From JAMXLJ01 sp036558745 (GTDB lineage Bacteria > Actinomycetota > Acidimicrobiia > IMCC26256 > JAMXLJ01): 64,000 nucleotides of DNA. A program made the position numbers and the translations under genes. Each line of letters begins with the position of its first letter. Within the stretch, counting starts at the first letter, position 1. The notes under the pieces are model-generated. The model was not told where the DNA came from and searched no databases. It saw only the letters and a list, made by a program, of their open reading frames with translations. Positions 9,422 through 17,460 of the stretch are shown one piece after another. The stretch is from NCBI GenBank assembly GCA_036558745.1, contig DATBEZ010000003.1, forward strand, positions 186,001 to 250,000, written 5' to 3'.

Positions 9422-9435
9422 TGCTTACGTAAGCA
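9422..9435. promoter_or_regulatory. 14-bp perfect palindrome, likely ArsR operator
   Basis: TGCTTACGTAAGCA is perfectly self-complementary and lies midway in the 99-bp gap between the ArsR start (9380) and the divergent ATG at 9480. The position and symmetry fit an ArsR-type operator controlling both directions. Confidence 0.75.
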
Positions 9436-9479
9436 GATCCTTTCTAAGACACTCTTCGAATGATCACGAGGGAGCCGAG

Positions 9480-10034
9480 ATGCCCACCATCGACGACCTG
9501 CGCGCCGCGCTGACCAACACCGAGAAGCTCCTCGACCGCGTGGAGAACGACCAGTGGAGCCTGCCGACGCCCTGCGCCCAGTGGGACGTCCGGGCGCTCG
9601 TGAACCACACGACCTGGGTGGCCCTGGCCTTCACGGCGCGGACCGAAGGTCGCGAGCTGCCGGCGGCCGGCCGCGACGCCGACGTCCTCGGCGACGCGCC
9701 GGCGCGCGCGTTCGCCGACGCAGCCGCGGCGTCGCTCGCGGGCTGGGAGCGGCGGGGCACCGACGGCACGGTGTCGTTGCCGATCGGCGTGCTGCCCGCA
9801 GCGGCCGCGCTCGGCATCCAGACCCTCGACACCTACGTCCACGCGTGGGACCTGGCCCGCGCCACCGGACAGGAGGACCGCTTCGACACGTCGCTCGCCG
9901 ACGCGCTGCTCGCGTTCATGATGCGGGTGCTTCCCGACCCTCCCCGCGACGGACGGTTCGGCCCCGCCGTGGCCGTCGCTGCAGACGCGCCCGCGTTGGA
10001 CCGTCTCGTCGCGCACACCGGTCGTACGCCCTGA
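9480..10034 (+). CDS. TIGR03086-family metal-binding protein (DinB/mycothiol maleylpyruvate isomerase-like)
   Basis: A 184-residue four-helix bundle. The first metal His is in LVNHTTW (~residue 43) and the second in the HAWDLARATGQ block (~residue 124), which is the hallmark of actinobacterial TIGR03086 and mycothiol-dependent maleylpyruvate isomerase relatives. The ATG has GGGAGCC upstream. It is divergent from ArsR-AHSA1 with a shared operator. The family is thought to use mycothiol; no activity can be assigned. Confidence 0.85.
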   Translation: MPTIDDLRAALTNTEKLLDRVENDQWSLPTPCAQWDVRALVNHTTWVALAFTARTEGRELPAAGRDADVLGDAPARAFADAAAASLAGWERRGTDGTVSLPIGVLPAAAALGIQTLDTYVHAWDLARATGQEDRFDTSLADALLAFMMRVLPDPPRDGRFGPAVAVAADAPALDRLVAHTGRTP

Positions 10035-10049
10035 CGGGGACGAGCCGGG

Positions 10050-11075
10050 TCAGGCCTGTTGGAGCGCGGCGATCACGGCCGCGAGCGCGGCGTCGTCCGC
10101 CGGGTCGGGCGGCAGCGGCAGCAGGATCGCGTCGGTGAGCGCGCCGAACCGCTCGAGCAGCACGCCGGGGAGCTCGTCGTAGATCGCGACGGGAACGACC
10201 GCGTCGAGCATGTCGTCGGTGACGGCCTCGGCGAGGTCGTCCCATCGGTCCGTCCGCACCATCGCCTGCAGCCGGGGCAGGCGATCGCCGAAGCCGCAGC
10301 GTTCCAGCGTCGGACGGTACGCGGGTGTCGAGTAGAGGAACGCGAACAGCCGCCGCTGCCGCTCGCGCTCGGCGTCGAGATGGGAACGGGTCGTGCCCGT
10401 GATCACCTGGGTGCCGCACACGAGCTCGAGGTCGCGCAGCTCGCGCTCCGCCCGCGCGGCGCCGTTCATGAGGTTGGGCCGACACATCGTCTCGAGGTAG
10501 TGCGGGGTTGAGTTCGTCGGGTGGGTCACGAACCCCGCGGCGCGCTCCCCCGCGAGCCGGCAGATCCCCACGTTCACACCGCCGAGGTAGGTCGGTGGCG
10601 GCACGGTGTCCGGGTCCGGTCCGGGATTGAAGTACGGCTGCATGCGCGTGACCCGGTAGTGACGGCCCTCGTGAGTCGGCGCGGTGCCTGTGCGAAAGGA
10701 CGCGTACAACGCGTCGAGCACGTCGAGGTACTCGCGCATGTGGTCCACCGGATCGTGCCACGGCATGCCGTAGCGCTCCTCGATGTTCTGGCGGATCTGG
10801 GTGCCCAACCCGAGCTGGAACCGGCCGTGTGAGAACCGGGCGAGGTCCCACGCGGCGTACGCGGTCAAGGTCGGGCTGCGCGCGAACGCGAGCGTCACGC
10901 TCGTGCGGATCGTGATCCGCTCGGTGTGATCGGCGACGAGCAACGACACCGCGAGCGAGTCGTGGACCGTCTCGGGGACGTGCAGCCCGTCGTAGCCCAC
11001 GGCTTCGACGCGGCGCGCGTGCGCGATGCCGGCCGGAAGCGGGAGACGCGGGTCCATCCCCGCGTAGACCTTCAT
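10050..11075 (-). CDS. F420-dependent LLM-class oxidoreductase (TIGR03617 type)
   Basis: A 341-residue luciferase-like oxidoreductase. MKVYAGMDPRLPL at the start, GYDGLHVPET and LARFSHGRFQLGLGTQ (the F420/flavin phosphate region), then the YLDVLDALYASF helix match the TIGR03617 subfamily. It starts 18 bp after the SARP regulator's stop on the same strand and may be cotranscribed with it. Substrate unknown. Confidence 0.87.
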   Translation of the reverse strand: MKVYAGMDPRLPLPAGIAHARRVEAVGYDGLHVPETVHDSLAVSLLVADHTERITIRTSVTLAFARSPTLTAYAAWDLARFSHGRFQLGLGTQIRQNIEERYGMPWHDPVDHMREYLDVLDALYASFRTGTAPTHEGRHYRVTRMQPYFNPGPDPDTVPPPTYLGGVNVGICRLAGERAAGFVTHPTNSTPHYLETMCRPNLMNGAARAERELRDLELVCGTQVITGTTRSHLDAERERQRRLFAFLYSTPAYRPTLERCGFGDRLPRLQAMVRTDRWDDLAEAVTDDMLDAVVPVAIYDELPGVLLERFGALTDAILLPLPPDPADDAALAAVIAALQQA

Positions 11076-11093
11076 CGCGCGCCCGAACCAGCG

Positions 11094-14000
11094 CTACGTC
11101 GGACGCGACCGGTCGGCGCGCTGGGGGATCCGTCCGTACCCACCGGCGTGCGCGGACGCGACGGCAGCGTCTGTGAGCGAACGGATGCGCGCGTCATCGT
11201 CGCGATCGCGACGGAGCGCGAGCGCACGGCCCAGGTCGAGACGGGCCTGCGCGCTCCAGTACGGCGCACCGATACGCTCCGACAGCTCGACCGCCTGCGA
11301 GAGGTGCTCGATCGCGAGGTCGGCCTCCCCCTGCGCAGTGGCGAGGTTCCCGATCCAATGGTGTCCCGTGCCGAAGACCGCGCCGCCGACTCCGAACACG
11401 ACCACGTGGTCCGCGCACGGCATGAGCAGCTCGGTCAGCAGCTGGTGCAACCGGGTGTCGCACGCGTCGGCCACCGCACCCGCGAAGAGCGCGACCGCCG
11501 CGAGCCAGAAGACGTCGCGCGGCAGGCGGCTGCCGTCACGACCGAGGACCCGGTGGACGATGCGCGCGGCCTCGTCGGCGCGTCCGGTCTCGGCCGACGC
11601 CACCGCGGCGAGCGCGGCGCCGGCCCGGTACGCGGGCATCTCGTCGGCGGCTTTGCGCAGCGTCGGATGCATCTCCGCGAGACGTCCCTGCTGGTAGCGC
11701 ACGACGAAGCGCTGCAGCATGTGCGCGCCCGGAGCCTGCTGGAGCTCCTGACCGCGCAGCTCCGCCCCGCGCGCGAGCTGCTCCCCCGCGACCAGGTCAC
11801 CGTGCAGGGTGGCCTGGGTCGCCCGCAACGCGGCGGACCAGTACATGTCGTGCGGGCTCCGGAGCTCGGTCGCCACCTGCTCGTAACGGTCGAGCCCCGC
11901 GTCGAAGTCGTCGATCCGCGCGTTCTCGAGCAGGTCGTTGAGGTGCAGTCGGCAGGCTCGCAGGTGCAGATCCGAGCGCTCGTCGCCCGTCGTCAGGCCC
12001 ACCACCGCCTCCGACAGCGCGAGCCGTTCGCTCGACGCCTCCGGTCGGTGGGTCAGCCATCGGTGCAGCGCGAGTCGGCCCGCGGCGAGCGCGGCATCGT
12101 CGCCGAGCTGGTGCCCGAGCTCGAGCGCCTCCTCTGCGATGCGGCCTTCACGGTCGGGGTCGACGTAGTAGAGCGCGGCGGCCAGACCGTTCAGCACCCG
12201 CGCCCGCCGGCCGAGGTCGCGATCACCGAGCGCGTCGAGCGCCTCGTCGAGCAGCTCGAGCACGACCGCCTGCGACGCGAATCCCGAGCTCCACGGACCC
12301 GCCGCAGCGACGGCGACGTCGGCCAGCAACGCCGGATCGCCCGCGTCCCGCGCGAGACGAGCGGCGGTCGTGTACGCGTCGCGCGCCCGCGCGAGCTGGC
12401 CGTCTCCCTCGTACGCGAGCGCGAGGCCGTACCAGAGGCCCGGGACGTCGTCGCAGCAGTCGGCCCCGAAGTGGATCGCGTGCTCGAACCAGCGGGCGGC
12501 CTCCGCGAACGCGAACCGCTCCGCCGCGTCCCGCCCCGCGTGGGCCGAGTACCGGGCGGCCTTCGGCACCAGGTCCGGCCGCGACGCGGCCGCGACGAAG
12601 TGGTGCGCGAGCGCTGCGGGCGCACGTCCCACGTGCTGCATGGTCTCGAGCGCCTCACCGACGTGTCGGTGCAGCTCCACGCGTCGCGAGTCGGGGATCT
12701 GCGCGTACACGGCGTTGCGGACCATCGCGTGCGGGAACTGGAACCGGTCGAGATGATCGCCGTGCTCGACCAGCAACCGGGCCGCGAGGCACTCCTCCAA
12801 CGCGTCCATGAGCTCGTCGCCGTCGAACGCGCACGCGGGCGCGAGCAGGTCGAGCGAGACGTCCATGCCGGAGATGGCGGCGACGTGGATCACGTCGCGC
12901 CCCCGTTCGGACAGACGTCCCATGCGACGCTCGACCAACGCGCGGACACCGGCGGGAGCGATGGTCGTGATGGTGCGCTCCAGCTCGGCGGTGTCGTCGA
13001 AGCGGCCCGACTCCTCGTCGAGCGAGCGCAGCAGCTCGCGGATGAAGAGCGGGTTGCCCGCCGTCACCTCCTGCACCGTCGGCACGAGCTCGACGAGTGA
13101 TTCGACCGCCTCGGGCGCGGCGACCGCGCGCAGCAGCGCGCGCACCTCGTTGTGCCCGAACCCGCTCAGGTGCATCCGCTCGGTGGCCGCCGGCGGTGCG
13201 AGCGCGTCGAGCAGCTCGGCTGCCTCGCCGCCGATCTCGTCGTCGCGGAACGTCACCACGACCATGACCCCGACCAACCCGCGGTGGCGCACCAGGTGAC
13301 GCAACACCGCGAACGTCGGGCGATCGGCCCAGTGCGCGTCGTCGACGACGAGGACGAGCGGGCCGGCACCGGCCGCGGCGACGAGCGTCGCGACCGCCTC
13401 GTAGAGGCGGTACCGCTCCGACGCCGCGCCGAGACCACCGCCGGCCGGACGTGGCGCGCCGGGCGCGGGCAGGTCCGGCAGCAGCAGCTTGAGATCCGCG
13501 GGCAGCGACGCGCGCCCGGCCTCGTCGAGCCGGTCGACCAACGCGTGCAGGATCTCCACCACGGACTCGTACTCCACGACCGGATCCGGGCGGCACCGTC
13601 CGATCACGACGGGCACGCCGCGCGTGACGGCGCGGTCCGAGAACTCCTCGAGCAACGTCGTCTTGCCGATGCCCTCCTGTCCCCCGATGAGCACGAGCCG
13701 GCGCTCGCCCGAGACGACCGCGTCGAGCGTCGCCAGCAACGTCGCCGTCTCCACCCGGCGGTCGATGAAGCGCGACGGCGCACCGCGCCGGCGTGGCGCG
13801 CTCGCGGCGACCGCCGGTCGCGGCGGCACGAAATCGAGCCCGGGGCGCTGGAGGAGGACGTCCTCCTCCAGGCTGCGCAGCGTTGCCGACGGCTCCACGC
13901 CCAGCGCCTCGTCGAGACGGCGGGCGTGCTCGGTGTACGCGCGCAACGCCTCCGCCTGCCGCCCGCACCGGTACAGCGCGCGCATCAGCTGCGCGGTGAA

Positions 14001-14630
14001 CCGTTCGTGCAGCGGGAACTCCTCGATCGCGCCGCGGAGCACGTCGATCACGAGCGCGTGGTCTCCGAGCGTCAGCCGGGCCTCGACCAGCTCCTCGAAC
14101 GCGCGCGCCCGCAGCTCCTCGAGCCGGGCCCGCTCGGCCCGGGCCGCGCTGAGGTCGGCGATGTCGGCGAAGGCGCGGCCGTGCCACAGGTCGAGCGCGT
14201 CGGTGAGCCGGGCCGCCGCCGTACCGAAATCGCCGTCCCCGCTCGCGCTGCATCCGTAGAGCACGAGCCGCTCGAACCGCTGCGCGTCCAGCTCGTCGGG
14301 CTCGACCCGCAGCAGGTAGCCGTACGGGCCGGCCGGAAGACGCCCGCTCGGCGCGTTCGCGTCGCGCTCGGGCTCGAGCACCTGACGGAGCCGCCCGACG
14401 TGCACCCGCAGCGCGGTCGCCGCGCTGGCCGGGGGCTCGCCCTCCCACAGCTCCTCGGTCAGCTGTTCGGCCGGGACGGAGCGATTGGGTCGTAGTGCGA
14501 GGAGTGCGAGGAGCTGGCGCGGCTTGACCCCGCGAAGCAGGAACGGCATCCCGTCGTGGCGAATCTCCAACGGCCCGAGTACCCGGAGCTCCACCCGGAA
14601 CCTCCGTCTTCGAGGCGAGGGATCGGGCAC
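11094..14630 (-). CDS. AfsR/SARP-type transcriptional activator with AAA ATPase
   Basis: A 1178-residue regulator. An OmpR-like winged helix (residues ~5-95, LRVLGPLEI...ALLALRPNRSV) and a bacterial transcriptional activation domain (~100-250) form the SARP module. An AAA_16-type ATPase follows, with Walker A GGQEGIGKTT (~312) and Walker B LVLVVDDAHWAD (~421). The rest is helical TPR-like repeats; no C-terminal LuxR HTH is present. Such proteins activate antibiotic or stress genes by binding heptamer direct repeats at 11-bp pitch; a perfect pair of this type (14664-14681) lies 34 bp upstream of its own start, suggesting autoregulation. Confidence 0.92.
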   Translation of the reverse strand: MPDPSPRRRRFRVELRVLGPLEIRHDGMPFLLRGVKPRQLLALLALRPNRSVPAEQLTEELWEGEPPASAATALRVHVGRLRQVLEPERDANAPSGRLPAGPYGYLLRVEPDELDAQRFERLVLYGCSASGDGDFGTAAARLTDALDLWHGRAFADIADLSAARAERARLEELRARAFEELVEARLTLGDHALVIDVLRGAIEEFPLHERFTAQLMRALYRCGRQAEALRAYTEHARRLDEALGVEPSATLRSLEEDVLLQRPGLDFVPPRPAVAASAPRRRGAPSRFIDRRVETATLLATLDAVVSGERRLVLIGGQEGIGKTTLLEEFSDRAVTRGVPVVIGRCRPDPVVEYESVVEILHALVDRLDEAGRASLPADLKLLLPDLPAPGAPRPAGGGLGAASERYRLYEAVATLVAAAGAGPLVLVVDDAHWADRPTFAVLRHLVRHRGLVGVMVVVTFRDDEIGGEAAELLDALAPPAATERMHLSGFGHNEVRALLRAVAAPEAVESLVELVPTVQEVTAGNPLFIRELLRSLDEESGRFDDTAELERTITTIAPAGVRALVERRMGRLSERGRDVIHVAAISGMDVSLDLLAPACAFDGDELMDALEECLAARLLVEHGDHLDRFQFPHAMVRNAVYAQIPDSRRVELHRHVGEALETMQHVGRAPAALAHHFVAAASRPDLVPKAARYSAHAGRDAAERFAFAEAARWFEHAIHFGADCCDDVPGLWYGLALAYEGDGQLARARDAYTTAARLARDAGDPALLADVAVAAAGPWSSGFASQAVVLELLDEALDALGDRDLGRRARVLNGLAAALYYVDPDREGRIAEEALELGHQLGDDAALAAGRLALHRWLTHRPEASSERLALSEAVVGLTTGDERSDLHLRACRLHLNDLLENARIDDFDAGLDRYEQVATELRSPHDMYWSAALRATQATLHGDLVAGEQLARGAELRGQELQQAPGAHMLQRFVVRYQQGRLAEMHPTLRKAADEMPAYRAGAALAAVASAETGRADEAARIVHRVLGRDGSRLPRDVFWLAAVALFAGAVADACDTRLHQLLTELLMPCADHVVVFGVGGAVFGTGHHWIGNLATAQGEADLAIEHLSQAVELSERIGAPYWSAQARLDLGRALALRRDRDDDARIRSLTDAAVASAHAGGYGRIPQRADRSRPT

Positions 14631-14663
14631 GTTATACCGAGGTCAGCGCATCGCGCGGGACTG

Positions 14664-14681
14664 CGTTTACGGCCCGTTTAC
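14664..14681. promoter_or_regulatory. SARP-type heptamer pair 1
   Basis: CGTTTAC-GGCC-CGTTTAC: two identical heptamers at 11-bp pitch. It lies 34 bp upstream of the SARP start on the minus strand and 215 bp upstream of the divergent gene at 14897. TTTA-containing words are rare in this GC-rich DNA. Confidence 0.6.
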
Positions 14682-14896
14682 GCCTCTCCGGTACCACAGG
14701 ACACCTCGGGGAGCGCCCGACCCGAGCGGTACGTCCGTCGCGTGGAGGGCAGCAGCGACGTCGGCGTCTGCGGCGGCCTCGACGGGTCGGCACGGATTCC
14801 GGCGGGGGCACGCTGTCGCCTTCCGCGCGACGGGCTCCGCCGCGCGTCGCGCACCACGAGCCCTCACCACGAACCATCGGAACGAGAGAGAGGACG

Positions 14897-15319
14897 ATGC
14901 CCCACCAGGAAGACCGGCACCAGGACGGCCAGCACCAGGGCAGGCAGGGAACGCTCGTCGGCGACCCACTCAACGGGTTGGTCGTCGCGGGCAACCAGGG
15001 TTTGAAGGATCCGAACTTCCGCTCGAGCCTCCGAGACATGCACGAGAACAACGTGCCGCTCGTGCAGATCGTGGAGAACCTCGGGCTCGACGGCGACATG
15101 AGCCCACAGGTGCGCCGGATCCTCGAGGACCTCGACCCCGCCGTGGTCGACGGCATCCGCCAGGCGATGATCGACATGCTCGACCGTCAGGATCAGACGA
15201 TGCCGCTTGCGTGCACCGTCACGCAGCAACAGCTGGACGCGGGAACACCGGTCGTCGTACAGGTCGTCACCACCGACAACAAGCGGACGGTCCAGGCCAC
15301 ACCTTCGAGCGGAACGTGA
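14897..15319 (+). CDS. hypothetical protein, first gene of a two-gene unit
   Basis: A 140-residue soluble protein I do not recognise. The N-terminus is Gln/His-rich and polar; the middle (PLNGLVVAGNQGLKDPN, SSLRDMHENNVP) and the helical region (MSPQVRRILEDL, DGIRQAMIDML) are followed by a short beta-rich tail with VVVQVVTT. No signal peptide or membrane helix. The ATG has GAGAGGACG in front. The papain-like gene begins 25 bp downstream, so the two probably work together. Divergent from the SARP gene. Confidence 0.65.
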   Translation: MPHQEDRHQDGQHQGRQGTLVGDPLNGLVVAGNQGLKDPNFRSSLRDMHENNVPLVQIVENLGLDGDMSPQVRRILEDLDPAVVDGIRQAMIDMLDRQDQTMPLACTVTQQQLDAGTPVVVQVVTTDNKRTVQATPSSGT

Positions 15320-15344
15320 GCGGGCCCGCCGTGGTGCTGATGCT

Positions 15345-16118
15345 GTGACCGACGCGGCGCACGACGCGCCGCGTCTGTTCGACCACCTCGACGTCAACGC
15401 GCTCGACGCACCGTCGCGCGAGTGCGACCAGGGTGCGCGCGTCGCCGCGGACGGTTGGGGGCGGTTGCTGAACGACCGACTCCACACCTGCGCGTTCGCG
15501 GCGGCGGCGCACCTGGAACGGTGCTGGGGGTCGCAGACCGGCGCGGGCGCGGACCTCGACGACGGCGTGATCCTGCGCGCGTACGAGCTCGCGAGCGGCT
15601 ACGACCGTGCGGGGCCCGCGACGCGCGACGTGGGCGTCACCGAGCTCGACGCGCTCGAGCACTGGCGGGTCCACGGGATCGGCACGAGTCGCATCGACGC
15701 GTATGCGACCGTCGCGCCCGTCACGCGCGTCGAGGTCGCGACCGCGATCGAGCACTTCGGGGGCTGCTACGCGGCGCTGGCCCTCCCCGTGTCCGCGCAA
15801 GCGCAGGACGTGTGGCGGGTGCCCGAGCGTGGACCCGAGGGGTGGCGCGCGCCGGGGTCCTGGCTCGCGCACGCGGTCGCGCTCGTCGCCTACGACGAGA
15901 CGACGGTGACCGCGGTCGCGTGGGGCGCCCGAACGGCCATGACGTGGGAGTTCCTCGCCACCTACGGTGCCGCGACCTACGCCGTGGTCAGCACGCGGAG
16001 CTGGTTCGTCGCCGGGATCCCACCCGGCCTGGGCCTCGACCTCGAGGGCATCCGCCGTGCCCTCGACCGGCGTCGCGGTGCTGCCTCGTTTTACCGGTCG
16101 TTTACGGGAGTCCCGTAG
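15345..16118 (+). CDS. papain-like (C39-like fold) protein
   Basis: A 257-residue protein resembling an uncharacterised family with a papain-like fold. The candidate catalytic Cys is C49 in LHTCAFAAAAH, the candidate His is in WLAHAVALVAYD (~178), followed by the WGARTAMTWEF block in place of the usual Asn/Trp region; GGCYAALALPVSAQ is the family's central strand. No signal peptide, so it acts inside the cell unless exported otherwise. The GTG at 15345 starts just before the conserved region. Protease activity is not established. The last codons use TTT twice within the second SARP-like heptamer pair. Confidence 0.65.
   Translation: MTDAAHDAPRLFDHLDVNALDAPSRECDQGARVAADGWGRLLNDRLHTCAFAAAAHLERCWGSQTGAGADLDDGVILRAYELASGYDRAGPATRDVGVTELDALEHWRVHGIGTSRIDAYATVAPVTRVEVATAIEHFGGCYAALALPVSAQAQDVWRVPERGPEGWRAPGSWLAHAVALVAYDETTVTAVAWGARTAMTWEFLATYGAATYAVVSTRSWFVAGIPPGLGLDLEGIRRALDRRRGAASFYRSFTGVP
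16088..16105. promoter_or_regulatory. SARP-type heptamer pair 2 (inside gene end)
   Basis: GTTTTAC-CGGT-CGTTTAC at the 3' end of the papain-like gene. It forces two TTT codons where TTC is the norm in this DNA, which suggests selection on the nucleotides. No gene start lies close by, so the role is uncertain. Confidence 0.35.
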
Positions 16119-16249
16119 AACGGCCACATCGTCCGCCGGTGCGGTGCAGCGCGCAGGGGCAGGACCGGTGCAGGCCGGAGCACGGCAGGAGCTGGTCATC
16201 GGGCCGGCGGGACGAACCGCACACCCGCGCACCGTGTGGGTGGTGCACC

Positions 16250-16293
16250 GCAGGCGGCGTGCCGGCTCCCCCCATTCCCGGCACGCCGCCTGC
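16250..16293. terminator. 16-bp-stem hairpin between convergent genes
   Basis: A perfect 16-bp stem (GCAGGCGGCGTGCCGG type, 16250-16265 with 16278-16293) closes a 12-nt loop. It sits between the ends of the papain-like gene and the SRPBCC gene and can serve both. No T-run follows, as is usual in GC-rich actinobacteria. Confidence 0.8.
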
Positions 16294-16301
16294 ACGCGCC
16301 G

Positions 16302-16769
16302 TCAGCTCGTCGCGGTGACGAGCTCCTCGATCCGGACCAGGGTCTGCTCCATGTTGCGGCGGGTCTTGTCGGGCGTCGGTCCGAGGCGCAGCAGCGCGCG
16401 CTGCTTGTCCTGTGAGAGGTCCCAGCTCTCGCGGACGCGGGTGCCGCCGTCGACGGGCTCGAGCTCGTAGCGCCAGATGCGCCCGGCCGAGATCCGCCCG
16501 GGCCAGCCCGGCGGGCGGGCCTGCCACGCGATCCGGCGGTTGTCCTCGTACTCCACCACCGTGTTGACCATCGAGTACGGGATGCCGAGCTTCATCGACA
16601 TCCCGAACGTCGCGCCGAGCGAGAGCCGCTCCGGCGCGCCGGCCTTGGCCTGCTTCACGGTCCCGGACCCGTCGATGTCCGGGTGACGCGACGCGTCGGC
16701 GAGCAGGGCGAAGATCGCGTCCGGCGGCGCCGGGATGACCCGCTCCACGGTCACCACGTCACCTTTCAT
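16302..16769 (-). CDS. SRPBCC-family protein
   Basis: A 155-residue START-like fold protein of the polyketide cyclase/dehydrase type. PAPPDAIFALLADASRHPDIDGSG is split between the first helix and strand, RRIAWQARPPGWPGR lies mid-sheet and the long C-terminal helix runs from KTRRNMEQTL. Its ligand is unknown. Stand-alone gene facing the papain-like gene. Confidence 0.85.
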   Translation of the reverse strand: MKGDVVTVERVIPAPPDAIFALLADASRHPDIDGSGTVKQAKAGAPERLSLGATFGMSMKLGIPYSMVNTVVEYEDNRRIAWQARPPGWPGRISAGRIWRYELEPVDGGTRVRESWDLSQDKQRALLRLGPTPDKTRRNMEQTLVRIEELVTATS

Positions 16770-16860
16770 CGAAGCCTCCCCCGTTCGAGTGTCCCCGCGG
16801 GCGAGACCCTACGTGGCAGAGACGCGAGCGGCGAGCCTGCGAGCGCGAGGAAGGACGCCG

Positions 16861-17181
16861 TCAGCGGTCCGGCCTGATGCCGGCGCGGACGAGCACCTCG
16901 GCCGGCACCCCGAACTCGCGCCACGTCGCGTACTCGATGCCGTGGGCGACCGCGTACGTCCGCGCGTAGGCGACGAACCCGTGCTCGAGTCGTCGCACCT
17001 CGCGGTCCTCGGCGGAGGGCGACCGCTCGGCCGCGCCCGCCTCGCCGCCCGAGAGCGTCCGCGCCCGGTGCACGGCGCGGGCGTCGAGCGCCTCCAGGTA
17101 GCCGGCGACCGCGCCTGTCGACCGGCACCCGGTGCTCCGTCCCACTCGACGGTCGACCGACCGTCCCCGCGTCGTCAGCAT
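16861..17181 (-). CDS. small protein with a C-terminal GIxYAxWRExGVPxxVLxRAGI motif
   Basis: The C-terminus GIEYATWREFGVPAEVLVRAGI belongs to a family of small, basic, helical proteins common in Actinomycetota, preceded by YLEALDARA near the start as in relatives; function unknown, possibly nucleic-acid binding. I chose the ATG at 17181 (106 residues), preceded by GGGGGTGG; a GTG at 17259 would add 26 residues with no resemblance to the family. Divergent from the Old Yellow Enzyme gene. Confidence 0.6.
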   Translation of the reverse strand: MLTTRGRSVDRRVGRSTGCRSTGAVAGYLEALDARAVHRARTLSGGEAGAAERSPSAEDREVRRLEHGFVAYARTYAVAHGIEYATWREFGVPAEVLVRAGIRPDR

Positions 17182-17362
17182 CGGCCGCCACCCCCGTGCC
17201 TCGTCAATCGGTCGCAATGCGACGCATCCGCTGTCGGAACCGCGCTCGTGTCGCTCCACGTCGGCGTCCTCGGCAGACCCGGTCCGTTCGTGGGCGCGCC
17301 CGCAACGCGCCCCAGCCCAGTCGACGGTCCGACGGTCCCGGGCCGTGTTCTAGGAGGGAGGT

Positions 17363-17380
17363 GTAAAGGGCCCGTAAACG
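17363..17380. promoter_or_regulatory. SARP-type heptamer pair 3
   Basis: Read on the minus strand this is CGTTTAC-GGGC-CCTTTAC, again two heptamers at 11-bp pitch. It lies 80 bp upstream of the GTG of the Old Yellow Enzyme gene, in a normal activator position. Confidence 0.55.
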
Positions 17381-17460
17381 ACGGCCCGGCGAGCCCGTGG
17401 AGCGGTGCGGCAGACTCGCGCGCGCCGCCTCGCCGCGGCCCACGATCGCGGGAGAGCACA

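Noticed and set aside
10926..13100. 724-residue plus-strand reading opposite the SARP gene
   Set aside because: Same low-complexity shadow composition; the SARP frame carries all motifs.
15345..16118. Papain-like protein considered as phage-borne
   Set aside because: No integrase, structural gene or att-like repeat nearby, and base composition equals its neighbours.
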